DNA of 64,000 nucleotides from Terriglobia bacterium (GCA_020073645.1 JAIQET010000001.1:62001-126000); one strand, 5' to 3'. Positions 7,736 through 17,008 are shown, counted from the stretch's first letter. Notes: generated from the letters alone by a model not told the origin. A program made the numbers and translations.

Positions 7736-8911
7736 CTACACCAGTCCCTTCCTTAAATCCTCGAGTGGGTACTTCGTCCCCCGCCACACTACCCCGCCAC
7801 GCCACAAGGTCAGCAGCATGGATCGCAGCATGGTGTACATGAACAGGGCCGTACTGATCGGATGCAGGAAGAAGTAGTACGCGGGGACGGCAGATTTCCA
7901 CGACATGCCGAGATAGATGAGAAACATGGAGAGTAAGGCTACGGCGTAGGGCAAGCGCGCCCAGCCGTGTGCCAGCCACACTCCCAGGAATGGCATGAGG
8001 TTCAGAAATGCCAGAGCGAAGCAGGAGAGCAGCGCACGCGGCCATTGGAACGACATGATGGCGAAAAAATTCTTGGTCAGGTTGCGCACCACGCCCAGGG
8101 CACCCTTGGCCCAGCGGATGGAGATCAAGTCTTCTCCAAACACGTTGCGCTGGGCGTAGCCGGCGGTCTTCACGACTTTGCCCAGCTTCATGTCATCGAG
8201 CACTTCCATGCGCAGCGCGTGGTAGGTGCCTATCGCCTCGTAAACGCGGCGGCGCACCAGGTTGAACGCGCCCACCCCCATGTGGTCTTTGGTGTCGGGT
8301 TCGGCGACCTTCCAGGGACGGTGGCCGAAGACAAACAGGGTCTGGAAGAAAGCGATCATCATTTTTTCCCCGGGCCGCTTCATGATCATGCGGGGAAACA
8401 ACACCACGTGGTCGGCAGGCTCGGATTCGGCGTACACCATGGCGCGGCGGAGTGCGTCGGGCTTGAACAGCACGTCAGCATCGGTGAACAGCAACCAGTC
8501 ACCTGTGGCTTCTTTGCCGGCCGTCCACATGGCGTGCGTCTTGCCCAGCCAACCCGTAGGCAGGCTGTCGATATGAATCACCTTCAAGCAGCCGTGGGCT
8601 TCGGGACTTGCAGCAATGCGGTCCATAATCTCGCCGGTGCGGTCAGTCGAGCGGTCGTCCACCGCAATGACTTCATAATTGTCATAGTCGAGGGTGAGCA
8701 AGCGCGTCAGCGCCGGTTCGATTTCTTCCTCCTCGTTGCGAGCAGGGACAATGATGCTGACCCGAGGAGTGCCCTGCGGGGTGGCCGGACTACGATCCCA
8801 CTCGGGGCGGGAGATGTCAGCAATCCTGGGCATGCCGAGCGCGGCACTGACCAACCGCGACGCCCAGGCCAGGCCCAGGATGCTGCCGGCAATCCAGTGG
8901 AAGTAGGTCAT
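7736..8911 (-). CDS. Membrane-anchored family 2 glycosyltransferase
   Basis: The real start is ATG 8911 (MTYFHWIAGSILGLAW); the longer open frame is a shadow of the MFS gene. The 391-residue product has one N-terminal membrane helix, a GT-A domain with SIIVPARNEE, VIAVDDRSTDRT and the metal-binding TDAD, an acceptor-side motif GTYHALRMEVLDDMKLG, and three or four C-terminal membrane helices. This layout matches GT2 enzymes of the CrtQ/HpnB broad group that glycosylate lipids. HpnB itself cannot be claimed from reading alone, although a hopanoid locus begins 6.6 kb away. It overlaps the upstream MFS gene by 4 bases (ATGA), so the two are probably co-transcribed. Confidence 0.8.
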   Translation of the reverse strand: MTYFHWIAGSILGLAWASRLVSAALGMPRIADISRPEWDRSPATPQGTPRVSIIVPARNEEEEIEPALTRLLTLDYDNYEVIAVDDRSTDRTGEIMDRIAASPEAHGCLKVIHIDSLPTGWLGKTHAMWTAGKEATGDWLLFTDADVLFKPDALRRAMVYAESEPADHVVLFPRMIMKRPGEKMMIAFFQTLFVFGHRPWKVAEPDTKDHMGVGAFNLVRRRVYEAIGTYHALRMEVLDDMKLGKVVKTAGYAQRNVFGEDLISIRWAKGALGVVRNLTKNFFAIMSFQWPRALLSCFALAFLNLMPFLGVWLAHGWARLPYAVALLSMFLIYLGMSWKSAVPAYYFFLHPISTALFMYTMLRSMLLTLWRGGVVWRGTKYPLEDLRKGLV

Positions 8912-10152
8912 CCTGCCCCGCCTCCCACCTTGCCGGCGTTGTTGTCCACGCGTACTGGGGGAGCAAATCGCATGCCGTAAAACAGTATGGCAGAAGAGAC
9001 CGCCATGGCGATGACCGGCAGAATGAAGGCCGCTTGCAGGGAGCGGCGGTCGGCAACATATCCCATTAGCGTTGGGGAGGGCACGTCTCCCAGCAGATGG
9101 AAGATGAAGATGTTGACCGCGATGGCGGTGGCACGGATGTGGGCGCCCACGGAGTTGACCAGCGCGGTGTTGAGCGGCGATGTATTCAGCAGCAGCAGAA
9201 ATGCCGCCACCGCAATGGCGGGCAGCATGGCTCGCCCCTTCATAAACAAAGCCATGATCATCACCGGCACGCCCAGGCCCATGCTGATGGCGGACACGAA
9301 ATAGTACGAACTCTTCATCCGGGGCAGCAGGCGATCGCCCAGCCACCCGCCGATTAACGATGCCAGAATGCCGTCGATGACCACGATGGTTCCGAACAGC
9401 TCATTCGCCGCTTGGAGGCTATATCCGCGCGCCCGCGAAAGAAACGTCGGCATCCATACCTGCACTCCACCCAGAGAAAACGTGCCCGCGGCCATGCCCA
9501 GCGTGACCGTCCAGAAGGCCGGGTTGCGCACCAGGCCGAGAATCGTACCCCGCTCCGGCGTTTCCTTCAGCGAGTCGAATTGGCCGCGCTCCGGCTCAGG
9601 AAGAAACAATATGGCAAGCGCCAGCAGGAAGCCGGGGAAGGCCGCGATATAGAAAGGGAATCGCCAGCCCATCGAGGGGCCGAGCTTGCCGCCCAGCAGG
9701 TAGCCCGCCGCCGTGCCCACCGGAATGGCGAGGTAGAACACGCCAAAGATGCGGCCCCGCTCTCTTTCGGGAAACAGATCGGCCACGAACGTGGGGGCAA
9801 TGGTCACGAAGGTGGCTTCGCCAATTCCCACCAGCGTGTGTCGAACCAGCAATTCCCAATAGGTGTGAGTGAAAGCGGTCAGGAGCGTGAGTCCACTCCA
9901 GAAGATTGCGCCCAGCACGATGATGCGCTTGCGCGAGTAGCGGTCGGCCAGCGGACCGGTAAATGGCGCTGCCACCATATAGAAGCCGAGAAAGGCGCTG
10001 GTGAGATAGCCGACCTGTGCGTTGGTGAGGTGGAACTCGCTCTGCACCAGCGGCTGCACCGCGAACAGCACCGAGCGGTCGATGTAGTTCAGCAGATTCA
10101 GCGTGGTGAGCAGGGCGAGCGCGGTTCGGGGATAGAGTTTGGTCGGAGGCAC
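8908..10152 (-). CDS. MFS transporter, spinster-like
   Basis: A 414-residue, 12-helix major facilitator. Helix 1 reads LLTTLNLLNYIDRSVLFAV, and the conserved loop 2-3 motif is GPLADRYSRKRII. The ATLNxxNYxDR start and the GIGEATFVTIAP helix are typical of spinster-like members, which in eukaryotes carry sphingolipids or lysolipids; bacterial substrates are mostly unknown. The downstream glycosyltransferase is coupled by a 4-base overlap, which suggests export of a glycosylated or lipid product, but this is inference. Confidence 0.85.
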   Translation of the reverse strand: MPPTKLYPRTALALLTTLNLLNYIDRSVLFAVQPLVQSEFHLTNAQVGYLTSAFLGFYMVAAPFTGPLADRYSRKRIIVLGAIFWSGLTLLTAFTHTYWELLVRHTLVGIGEATFVTIAPTFVADLFPERERGRIFGVFYLAIPVGTAAGYLLGGKLGPSMGWRFPFYIAAFPGFLLALAILFLPEPERGQFDSLKETPERGTILGLVRNPAFWTVTLGMAAGTFSLGGVQVWMPTFLSRARGYSLQAANELFGTIVVIDGILASLIGGWLGDRLLPRMKSSYYFVSAISMGLGVPVMIMALFMKGRAMLPAIAVAAFLLLLNTSPLNTALVNSVGAHIRATAIAVNIFIFHLLGDVPSPTLMGYVADRRSLQAAFILPVIAMAVSSAILFYGMRFAPPVRVDNNAGKVGGGAG

Positions 10153-10223
10153 GCCGGGAGGGAATATAACATGCCGCCTCAGCGCTCCTGAGCCGCGGCC
10201 GCCACTAAGGGTGCCTGCAATAG

Positions 10224-10265
10224 TAACGCTTGACGTTATTAACGGTACACGTTATGATCGTAACG
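10224..10265 (+). promoter_or_regulatory. higBA promoter with double palindromic operator
   Basis: A near-consensus sigma-70 promoter: TTGACG at 10230-10235, a 17-base spacer and TATGAT at 10253-10258. Overlapping it are two copies of the perfect palindrome TAACG-N5-CGTTA (10224-10238 and 10240-10254, centres 16 bases apart) and a fifth half-site TAACG at 10261-10265 that runs into the GTG start codon. Operators of this layout are autoregulatory sites for the HTH antitoxin (inference). Confidence 0.75.
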
Positions 10266-10540
10266 TGATCAGGAGTTTTGCCGATCGGGTGACAGAGATC
10301 ATCTGGCGTACCGGCAAGACCAAGGGAACTCCCCCCTCCAACGTCACGAGACGAAAGCTCGGAATGCTCGACGCGGCAGTGGACTTGAGTGATCTGATGC
10401 ACCCACCGGGTAACCGCCTGGAGAAATTGCGGGGAGACCGGCAGGGGCAACACAGCATCCGTATCAACGACCAGTACCGCATTTGCTTCGTATGGCGCGA
10501 TCACGATGCTTACGACGTTGAAATAACGGACTATCACTGA
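10265..10540 (+). CDS. higB: Type II toxin HigB (RelE superfamily)
   Basis: A 91-residue HigB mRNA interferase. GTG 10265 is the start, as family members begin MIRSF; the open frame upstream is non-coding promoter. Recognisable motifs are MLDAAVDLSDL, PPGNRLEKLRGDR, GQHSIRINDQYRICF and the C-terminal DVEITDYH, which includes the usual basic and catalytic His/Arg positions. The toxin cleaves ribosome-bound mRNA. It precedes its antitoxin by 19 bases, the usual toxin-first order of higBA. The GTG start lies within the last operator half-site, so the leader is very short. Confidence 0.9.
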   Translation: MIRSFADRVTEIIWRTGKTKGTPPSNVTRRKLGMLDAAVDLSDLMHPPGNRLEKLRGDRQGQHSIRINDQYRICFVWRDHDAYDVEITDYH

Positions 10541-10559
10541 GACTGAGGTGGCAAACATC

Positions 10560-10883
10560 ATGGCGGTTGTCAGGAAAGGTACGCCAAACTGGAGAGTGCA
10601 TCCCGGCGAGATTCTGCGTGAGGAGTTCCTTAAGCCGATGGGCATGTCCGCTTATGCACTGGCGAAACGACTGCACGTCCCCCCGCCTCGCATCAATGAC
10701 ATTATCCTGGAAAGGCGGGGAATTACGGCAGACACCGCAGTCCGGCTGTCTCGATTCTTTAAAACCACAGAGCAGTTCTGGCTCAATCTCCAGGATGCGT
10801 ACGAGGTCAGTCGCGTGAAGGCGGAGCGCGCTGATGAACTGGATCGGATCGAGCCGCTGAAGACCGCCCGGGCGCACGCTTGA
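10560..10883 (+). CDS. higA: Antitoxin HigA (HTH XRE)
   Basis: The open frame begins at GTG 10548, but ATG 10560 is preferred because TGAGGTG sits 9 bases upstream. The 107-residue protein has the HigA signature WRVHPGEILREEFL, followed by the helix-turn-helix MSAYALAKRLHVPPPRINDIILERRGIT. Members bind and neutralise HigB and repress the shared promoter; the two TAACG palindromes upstream of higB are the likely sites. Confidence 0.9.
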   Translation: MAVVRKGTPNWRVHPGEILREEFLKPMGMSAYALAKRLHVPPPRINDIILERRGITADTAVRLSRFFKTTEQFWLNLQDAYEVSRVKAERADELDRIEPLKTARAHA

Positions 10884-10956
10884 ACGGCAGTCCCTCACGT
10901 GCTAAAGCCCGATCTGTGTGGGCCTCTCGGCTGAGCCCTACCCTCCTAGCCGAGTT

Positions 10957-11364
10957 CTAGTTCCGGATGTTCCCTTGCGGACGCGGCCATTTCGCCAGCA
11001 CCACCGTCGCAATCCCTCCCCGCGGCCGGAACTCGCCCTTCACCTCGGCCCAGACCGGGCGCGCGCAGCGCACCACATCTTCCAACACCCGGTTGACGAT
11101 GTTTTCCTGGAAGATTCCCAAGTTGCGGTAGGCCTGCAGGTACTCCTTGAGGGACTTCAGCTCCAGGCAATGCTGGTCGGGCATGTAGCGGATGGTCAGC
11201 GTGCCAAAATCCGGCAGCCCGGTCTTGGGGCAGACCGAGGTGAATTCCGGATCATCCACCACAATCTCGTATCCCGGAAACTGGTTGGGCCAGGTCTCAA
11301 TGTCGGGAAACTTGGCGTCCAGTCCGGAGCGGGCGTGTTCCGGGGTATAGCGCGGCTTCGGCAT
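10957..11364 (-). CDS. queF: NADPH-dependent 7-cyano-7-deazaguanine reductase QueF
   Basis: A 135-residue type I (single-domain) QueF; ATG 11364 gives the normal MPKPRYTPEH start. The active-site block FTSVCPKTGLPDFG holds the cysteine that forms the thioimide with preQ0 and the general acid aspartate, and ELKSLKEYLQAYR is the QueF NADPH-binding motif. It reduces preQ0 to preQ1, a late step in queuosine synthesis for tRNA modification. No other que gene is adjacent; the gene stands alone between higBA and the efflux adaptor, with opposite strand to both. Confidence 0.95.
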   Translation of the reverse strand: MPKPRYTPEHARSGLDAKFPDIETWPNQFPGYEIVVDDPEFTSVCPKTGLPDFGTLTIRYMPDQHCLELKSLKEYLQAYRNLGIFQENIVNRVLEDVVRCARPVWAEVKGEFRPRGGIATVVLAKWPRPQGNIRN

Positions 11365-11503
11365 GGCCCATTGTATCCACTGGACAGCCGGAACATCCAA
11401 ATTGTGAAGGATTTACGTTTTTCCTCCCGGGACCCTGCATCTAAGTCCTTCAGGTACCCCCTGTACAGGCCGCAGGTGGTACATTATTTCGTTCAGCTAA
11501 GAT

Positions 11504-12757
11504 ATGGCTTCCACTGCTGTCAATTCCCGTTTCCGGGCTCGAAACCGCTGGCTGGTCTGGTCGGTGGCAATCGTCGCCGCCGTGGTGTTGCTGGCTGCGT
11601 TTATGTCCCTGCGCAGCGATGTCGTACCGGTCAGCGCCGCGGTCGCGGTGCGCAGCACCATTCGCAGCGTCATTTCCACCAACGGCAAAGTGGAGCCGGT
11701 GCAGAATTTCGAAGCCCATGCGCCCATTGCCACCACGGTCAGGAAGCTGCTGGTCAAGGAGGGCGATCACGTCAAGAAGGGTCAACTCCTGGTCCAGTTG
11801 AATGATGCCGAAGCCCGCGATCAGGTGGCACGCGCCCTGGCTCAGGTCAAAGCCGCCCAGGCCGATTCCAGCGCTATCGAGAAGGGTGGCACCCGCGAGG
11901 AAGTTCTCACCCTGGAATCGCTGCTGGTGAAGGCCCGTGCGAACCGCGATACCGCGCAGCGTAATCTCGAGGCTCTGCAGCGTCTGCAGCAACAAGGCGC
12001 GGCGGCACCCGGCGAGGTGAAGGCGGCACAGGACCAACTGCAGCATGCAGATGCCGATCTTAAGCTGCTGAACCAGAAGCAGAAGGACCGCTACTCGAAA
12101 CCGGAAGTTGCCCGCGTTGACGCGCAACAGGCCCAGGCTCAGGCAGCTTACGCCGCGGCTGGCGACACCCTGAATCAATTGCAGATCCGGGCCCCCTTTG
12201 ATGGAGTGGTCTATTCCCTTCCTGTCCGTAAGGGGGCATACGTCAACCCCGGCGATCTGGTGCTGCAGGAAGCGGATCTTTCCAAGGTACTGGTGCGCGC
12301 GTTCGTCGACGAACCGGACGTGGGGCGATTGGCCCCTGGACAAGAGATTGAGGTCATCTGGGACGCGTTGCCTGGCCGCGTCTGGAATGGCACCGTCAAC
12401 ACCATTCCCGCTGTCGTCAAGCTGCGTGGTACCCGCAACGTCGGCGAAACCACCTGTGTGGTGGACAATCACGACTTCAAGCTGTTGCCCAACGTCAATG
12501 TGGGTGTGACCATTATTACTGCCGAGCACAAGGGGGTGCTCACGGTTCCGCGCGAAGCGATTCGCCAAAGCGACAGCAAGGCCTACGTTTTCCAGATCGT
12601 CGACGACCAGTTGCAGCACCGCGATGTGCAGACTTCCATCTCGAATCTTACCCAGGTGGAAGTCGTCAGCGGACTGTCGGAAAACGCGCAGGTCGCGCTG
12701 ACTTCCATTAATTCCAAGCCTTTGCGTAACGGGTTGGCAGTAAAGGTGGTTCGTTAA
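11504..12757 (+). CDS. HlyD/MacA-type periplasmic adaptor
   Basis: A 417-residue membrane fusion protein with one N-terminal helix (WLVWSVAIVAAVVLLAAF), a split biotinyl-lipoyl domain (APIATTVRKLLVKEGDHVKKGQLL and IRAPFDGVVYSLPVRKGAYVNPGD), a long alpha hairpin between about 105 and 215, a beta-barrel domain and a membrane-proximal domain. Such adaptors link an inner-membrane ABC or RND pump to a TolC channel. A TPR protein follows after 3 bases and a TolC-family gene after 1.2 kb; no inner-membrane pump lies in the window, so the partner is elsewhere. Confidence 0.88.
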   Translation: MASTAVNSRFRARNRWLVWSVAIVAAVVLLAAFMSLRSDVVPVSAAVAVRSTIRSVISTNGKVEPVQNFEAHAPIATTVRKLLVKEGDHVKKGQLLVQLNDAEARDQVARALAQVKAAQADSSAIEKGGTREEVLTLESLLVKARANRDTAQRNLEALQRLQQQGAAAPGEVKAAQDQLQHADADLKLLNQKQKDRYSKPEVARVDAQQAQAQAAYAAAGDTLNQLQIRAPFDGVVYSLPVRKGAYVNPGDLVLQEADLSKVLVRAFVDEPDVGRLAPGQEIEVIWDALPGRVWNGTVNTIPAVVKLRGTRNVGETTCVVDNHDFKLLPNVNVGVTIITAEHKGVLTVPREAIRQSDSKAYVFQIVDDQLQHRDVQTSISNLTQVEVVSGLSENAQVALTSINSKPLRNGLAVKVVR

Positions 12758-12760
12758 GCA

Positions 12761-13726
12761 ATGTTTTCGATCAGGAGAATTTTCGTCGTAATTTTGCTGG
12801 TCTTGCTTCCGGGCGTGGCTGGCGCCGCCCAAACCGCGCAGGACCTGCTGGCCGAAGGACGGGTGGATGACGCCATTACCTCCCTGCAAAGCCGTATCAG
12901 CACGACTCCCAAGGACGCCGAATCCTACAACCTGCTGTGTCGCGCTTACTTTGCTCTGCAGTCCTGGGACCGTGGCATTGCGGCGTGTCAGAAGGCGGTA
13001 TCTCTGGAGCCCGATAATGGCTGGTATCACCTCTGGCTGGGACGCATCTATGGAGAGAAGGCCGACCGGGTCAATTTCTTTTCGGCGGCTTCCCTGGCGG
13101 GCAAAGTACGCAACGAGTTTGAAACCGCGGTGCGCCTGAGTCCGCAGAGCGCGGTTGCCCGCACCGATCTGGCGGAATTCTACCTGGAAGCGCCCGGCAT
13201 CGTGGGCGGCGGGCGCGACAAGGCCGCCGAGCAGGCGGAGGTCCTGGCCAAACTGGATCCCGCCAAAGCCCGCTGGGTCAAAGGGCGCATTGCGGAAAAG
13301 AAGAAGGACACGGCCACCGCCGAGCGGGAGTATCGCGCGGCCATTGAAGCCAGCCACGGCAGCGCCAACTCCTGGTTGAACCTGGCCCTGTTCTATCGCC
13401 ACGTCGGGCGACTGGATGACATGGAAGATGCCCTCAGCCACGCCAGTTCCGCCGAGATGAATCAGCCGGAAGTGCTGGTGGATGCGGCCGAGACTTTGAT
13501 TCGCGCCGGACGAAATTTTCCCGGGGCCATTGAGTTGCTGCGCCGCTACCTCTCCTCCAGTTCGACGGTGGAAGAAGCGCCCGCGTTCCGAGCCCACTAT
13601 CTGCTGGGTACCTTGCTGGAGAAGCAGGGAAACGCGCAGGCCGCGGCCCAGGAATACCGTGCTGCGCTTTCCATGGCCAAGAGCTTTTCTCAGGCGCAGG
13701 ATGCGTTGAACCGGCTGAACCGCTAG
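12761..13726 (+). CDS. Exported TPR-repeat protein
   Basis: A 321-residue protein with a cleavable signal peptide (IFVVILLVLLPGVAGAA). The rest is tetratricopeptide-like helical pairs: LLAEGRVDDAITSLQ, NLLCRAYFALQSWDRGIAACQKA, GWYHLWLGRIYGEKA and later NLALFYRHVGRLDDMEDAL. TPRs are protein-binding scaffolds. It starts 3 bases after the adaptor gene, so it is almost surely in the same operon and probably works with the efflux or secretion complex in the periplasm. No catalytic motif is visible. Confidence 0.82.
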   Translation: MFSIRRIFVVILLVLLPGVAGAAQTAQDLLAEGRVDDAITSLQSRISTTPKDAESYNLLCRAYFALQSWDRGIAACQKAVSLEPDNGWYHLWLGRIYGEKADRVNFFSAASLAGKVRNEFETAVRLSPQSAVARTDLAEFYLEAPGIVGGGRDKAAEQAEVLAKLDPAKARWVKGRIAEKKKDTATAEREYRAAIEASHGSANSWLNLALFYRHVGRLDDMEDALSHASSAEMNQPEVLVDAAETLIRAGRNFPGAIELLRRYLSSSSTVEEAPAFRAHYLLGTLLEKQGNAQAAAQEYRAALSMAKSFSQAQDALNRLNR

Positions 13727-13874
13727 TGAGGATTCGAAACCGAATTTTCGACTGGACACGTCATTGCCGCCGCAGGCGCGATGCTTTCGGAAAAAATTTG
13801 AACTCCCCTTTCTGTTCCTTGTGCCAAGTACGGACTGTCGGTTGTTCCGCCAAAGTCTTCTAATCTCAGTTGCT

Positions 13875-13903
13875 CGGTACCCGGTACTTGCTACTCGGTA
13901 CCC
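13875..13903 (+). repeat. Heptanucleotide repeat, unit CGGTACY
   Basis: Four consecutive 7-base units (CGGTACC, CGGTACT, TGCTACT, CGGTACC) end 14 bases before the TolC-family start codon. An inverted partial match (GTGCCAAGTAC) lies about 45 bases upstream at 13821. The arrangement resembles the heptad hairpins near shc, hpnH and hpnA but with a different unit. Confidence 0.5.
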
Positions 13904-13916
13904 TTAAGGTGAAGAG

Positions 13917-15236
13917 ATGAAACATGCTTCACGCGGTGCCTCACGCCTTCTGGTTCCCCTGCTGGTCGCTGTACTCTCCCTGGTGGCGCGGCTGGCCGCC
14001 GAGCCCGTACCCTTGCAGCGCGTTGTCGAATTGGCGCTGAGCCACGGGACTACCGTGGCAGCCGCCGGGGCCGATGAGCAGCGTGCCTATGCCGCTTACC
14101 GCGAGACCCGTGACCAATACATCCCGCAGTTCGCTGTAGGCTCGGGACTGGGGAAGTCATACGGTTTCCCCCTCAGTCTGGAAGGTGCCGCGCCCGCCAT
14201 ACTCAACGTCACTACTCAGTCGGCAGTGATCAATCCCTCGCTGCGGGATTTTGTGCGGGCGGCCAAAACCGACTGGCAGGCCACCACCGTCCAGACCAAG
14301 GAGCAGCGCAACCAACTCATCCAGGACGCAGTGCTCAGCTACGCCGAACTGAGCAAGTGGGAAGGGTCGCTGCAACACCTTCAGCAGGAGCAGGACGACG
14401 CGCTCAAGATGGAACAGATTGTCAACCAGCGCATCCAGGAAGGCGTGGACAGTGAGTTGGCCCGCAACCAGGCCCGCCTCACCACGGCCCGCGTCCGCTA
14501 CCGCATGGCGGAAGCCCGGGGAGCCATGGATGTTCTGCGCAACCGGCTGGAGCAAATGACCGGACTGCCCGCCTCCGCGATCGAGACGGTGCCGCAATCC
14601 ATCCCGACCTTGCCAGACACCCGGCGAGATGACGACCTGGCGTCCAAGGCCGTGCAGGTCAGTCCGGCAGTGCTAGCCGCCGATACCCGCGCCATTGCCC
14701 AGGCGTTCCGCGCTCGCGGCGAACATAGGGCGCTGTGGCCCACCGCCGACTTCGCCGGCCAGTACGCACTTCTGTCCACCACGCTGGCGAACTACCAGCA
14801 GTTCTTTACGGCCGGAAGCTTCCAGCGCCATAACGGCACCTTCGGCTTGGTCCTGCGCTTCCCTTTTCTGAACGAATCTCAACGCGCGCGTGCCCGGGCC
14901 GCTGACGCGGAAGCCCTGCGCGCCAAGAAGGACGCGCAGGCTGCCCGGAACCAGGTTTCCGAAGGGACTTTGAAGCTGCAACGCGCCGTGGAACAACTGT
15001 CAGCCGCAGAGGAAGTGGCGTATCTGGAGTACCAAGTCTCGCAGTCGAACCTGCAAGCCGTGCAGGTTCGTGCCGACGCAGGCACAGCCAGCCTCCATGA
15101 CGTGGAAGACGCCCGCAGCCAAGCCAACCAGCGCTACGACGCCCTGCAGGATGCCAACTTCGAGCTGCAACGGGGCCGCCTCGCGCTCTTGCGTGCCACG
15201 GGTGACCTGGAAGCCTGGGTAGGTGGCAGCAAGTAA
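13917..15236 (+). CDS. TolC-family outer-membrane efflux protein
   Basis: A 439-residue outer-membrane efflux protein with a signal peptide (LLVPLLVAVLSLVARLAAEP). It has the duplicated helical layout of the family: long Gln/Ala/Arg-rich coiled-coil helices around residues 95-210 and 330-430, with GLVLRFPFLN as the typical strand before the second hairpin. It forms a trimeric channel across the outer membrane that docks onto an HlyD-type adaptor; that gene lies 1.2 kb upstream in the same direction. A heptad repeat occupies the leader just before the ATG. Confidence 0.85.
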   Translation: MKHASRGASRLLVPLLVAVLSLVARLAAEPVPLQRVVELALSHGTTVAAAGADEQRAYAAYRETRDQYIPQFAVGSGLGKSYGFPLSLEGAAPAILNVTTQSAVINPSLRDFVRAAKTDWQATTVQTKEQRNQLIQDAVLSYAELSKWEGSLQHLQQEQDDALKMEQIVNQRIQEGVDSELARNQARLTTARVRYRMAEARGAMDVLRNRLEQMTGLPASAIETVPQSIPTLPDTRRDDDLASKAVQVSPAVLAADTRAIAQAFRARGEHRALWPTADFAGQYALLSTTLANYQQFFTAGSFQRHNGTFGLVLRFPFLNESQRARARAADAEALRAKKDAQAARNQVSEGTLKLQRAVEQLSAAEEVAYLEYQVSQSNLQAVQVRADAGTASLHDVEDARSQANQRYDALQDANFELQRGRLALLRATGDLEAWVGGSK

Positions 15237-15505
15237 TGCCGTCCGGCGTTGCCAGAAGCTTGCCTCCCTGCCATCGTTTCCATGGCCATTCTTGCGTCTC
15301 AATGCATGGAAAAATCCATTCGCCGCAAACGCATTGCCCCGGTTGGGGCGGCCTAAGAGAATGAATCTATACTCTCACGGTGTGTAGTGTGCTTGCGTCG
15401 AGGGGGCCGCAGGAATCGGGCCGAATCCGCATCCTAACCCAGAAGGAATGTATCCAGATACTGGGGAAATCCGGTAGAGGATGTTAGTATAAGTTATTGA
15501 ACCCT
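15237..15505. other. Intergenic region before hpnJ
   Basis: This 269-base gap has a short GCCCC-GGTT-GGGGC stem at 15336-15349 without a U-tract, and an ATGGAAAAATCCAT inverted repeat at 15305-15318. It must hold the hpnJ promoter, but no pair of promoter boxes stands out. Confidence 0.35.
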
Positions 15506-17008
15506 ATGCCTTTGAAAACACTGTTTCTGAATCCACCCTCATTTGAGAACTTCGACGGCGGAGCCGGTTCTCGTTGGCCGGCAACGCGCGAGATCGAGTC
15601 CTATTGGTACCCGGTTTGGCTGGCGTATCCCACCGGGATGCTGGAGGGCGCGCGCTTGCTGGATGCCCCTCCCCATTACGTTTCTGCGGAAGAGACCATC
15701 AAGATCGCTCGCGACTACGAGTTCCTGGTGCTGTTTACCAGTACTCCTGGCTTCCCCGGCGATATCCGCCTGGCCCAGGCAATCAAGGATGCAAATCCCA
15801 ACATCAAGATCGCCTTTGTCGGTCCGCACGTCACCGTGCTCCCTGAGAAGTCGCTGCGCGATTGTCCGGCGATTGATTTTGTCTGCCGAAGGGAATTTGA
15901 CTACGCTGTGGTTGACTTCGCCAAGGGCAAGCCCTTGCACGAAATTGCCGGTGTGTCTTACCTCAAAGATGACAAGGTTGTGCACACGCCCGACGCTCCG
16001 CAGGTCCAGGATTTGGACGCCCTCCCGCATGTCACGGACGTCTACAAGCGGGACCTCGACGTCACCCGCTACAACGTACCCTTCCTGCTCAATCCCTTCG
16101 TTTCGCTCTACACGACTCGCGGCTGTCCGGCGCAGTGTACCTTCTGCCTGTGGCCGCAGACTTTGAGCGGGCACCCCTGGCGCAAGCGCTCCACCGACGA
16201 TGTGGCACAGGAGATGGCCAAGGCAAAGGAATACTGGCCGTTCGTCAAAGAATTCTTCTTCGACGACGACACCTTCAACATCCAGAAAGCGCGTACTATC
16301 GAGCTTTGCGCCAAGCTGAAGCCGCTCAAGCTCACCTGGTCGTGCACCTCGCGGGTCACCACCGACTTTGAAACCCTGAAGGCCATGAAGGAAGCCGGCT
16401 GCCGCCTGCTCATTGTGGGGTATGAATCAGGAGACCCGCAGATTCTCAAGAACATCAAGAAGGGTGCCACCGTTGAGCGGGCCCGCGAGTTCACTAAGGA
16501 CTGTCACAAGCTCGGCCTGGTCATCCATGGCGATTTCATCCTCGGGCTTCCGGGGGAGACACGGGAGACCATCAACAACACCATTGCTTTCGCTAAGGAA
16601 CTGGACGTGGAGACCATCCAGGTCTCGGTGGCCCACGCTTATCCCGGCACCGAGCTCTACGAGTACGCAACGACAAACGGCTTTATGGTAGCCGGGAACA
16701 AGATGGTGGACGACGGCGGGCACCAGTTGGCCCACATCCAGTATCCGGGATTGCCTGCGGACGAGATTCTCGATTCGGTGCACCGCTTTTACGACGAGTA
16801 CTACTTCCGTCCTAAGGCGGTCTTCCGCATCTTGCGAAAAGCCGCCTTCGACAGCAACGATCGCAAGCGCCTGTACCGCGAGGCGAAGACGTTCCTGAAG
16901 GTGCGTGCCATGCGGCACAAGTTGGTCCAACAGAAACGAAATGAGGACCAGCAAGCTCCCCCTCCGACGGCGGCGGAGCCGGCCAAGGCCTGGGGTAAGA
17001 GCGTGTGA
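15506..17008 (+). CDS. hpnJ: Hopanoid biosynthesis radical SAM protein HpnJ
   Basis: A 500-residue B12-binding-like plus radical SAM protein. ATG 15506 gives the characteristic start MPLKTLFLNPPSFENFDGG; a TTG 9 bases upstream is less likely. The cluster motif RGCPAQCTFCLWPQ (CX3CX2C) is at about residue 205-220, and the RGC...GHPWRKRS and HGDFILGLPGET segments match HpnJ. In hopanoid producers HpnJ is needed to convert a bacteriohopanetetrol aminosugar into the cyclitol ether head group, after HpnI and HpnK. Neither hpnI nor hpnK is in this window. It overlaps the next gene by 4 bases. Confidence 0.9.
   Translation: MPLKTLFLNPPSFENFDGGAGSRWPATREIESYWYPVWLAYPTGMLEGARLLDAPPHYVSAEETIKIARDYEFLVLFTSTPGFPGDIRLAQAIKDANPNIKIAFVGPHVTVLPEKSLRDCPAIDFVCRREFDYAVVDFAKGKPLHEIAGVSYLKDDKVVHTPDAPQVQDLDALPHVTDVYKRDLDVTRYNVPFLLNPFVSLYTTRGCPAQCTFCLWPQTLSGHPWRKRSTDDVAQEMAKAKEYWPFVKEFFFDDDTFNIQKARTIELCAKLKPLKLTWSCTSRVTTDFETLKAMKEAGCRLLIVGYESGDPQILKNIKKGATVERAREFTKDCHKLGLVIHGDFILGLPGETRETINNTIAFAKELDVETIQVSVAHAYPGTELYEYATTNGFMVAGNKMVDDGGHQLAHIQYPGLPADEILDSVHRFYDEYYFRPKAVFRILRKAAFDSNDRKRLYREAKTFLKVRAMRHKLVQQKRNEDQQAPPPTAAEPAKAWGKSV

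Noticed and set aside
11450-13759. 769-residue minus-strand ORF
   Set aside because: Antisense shadow of the HlyD adaptor and TPR genes, kept open by high GC; no domain recognisable.
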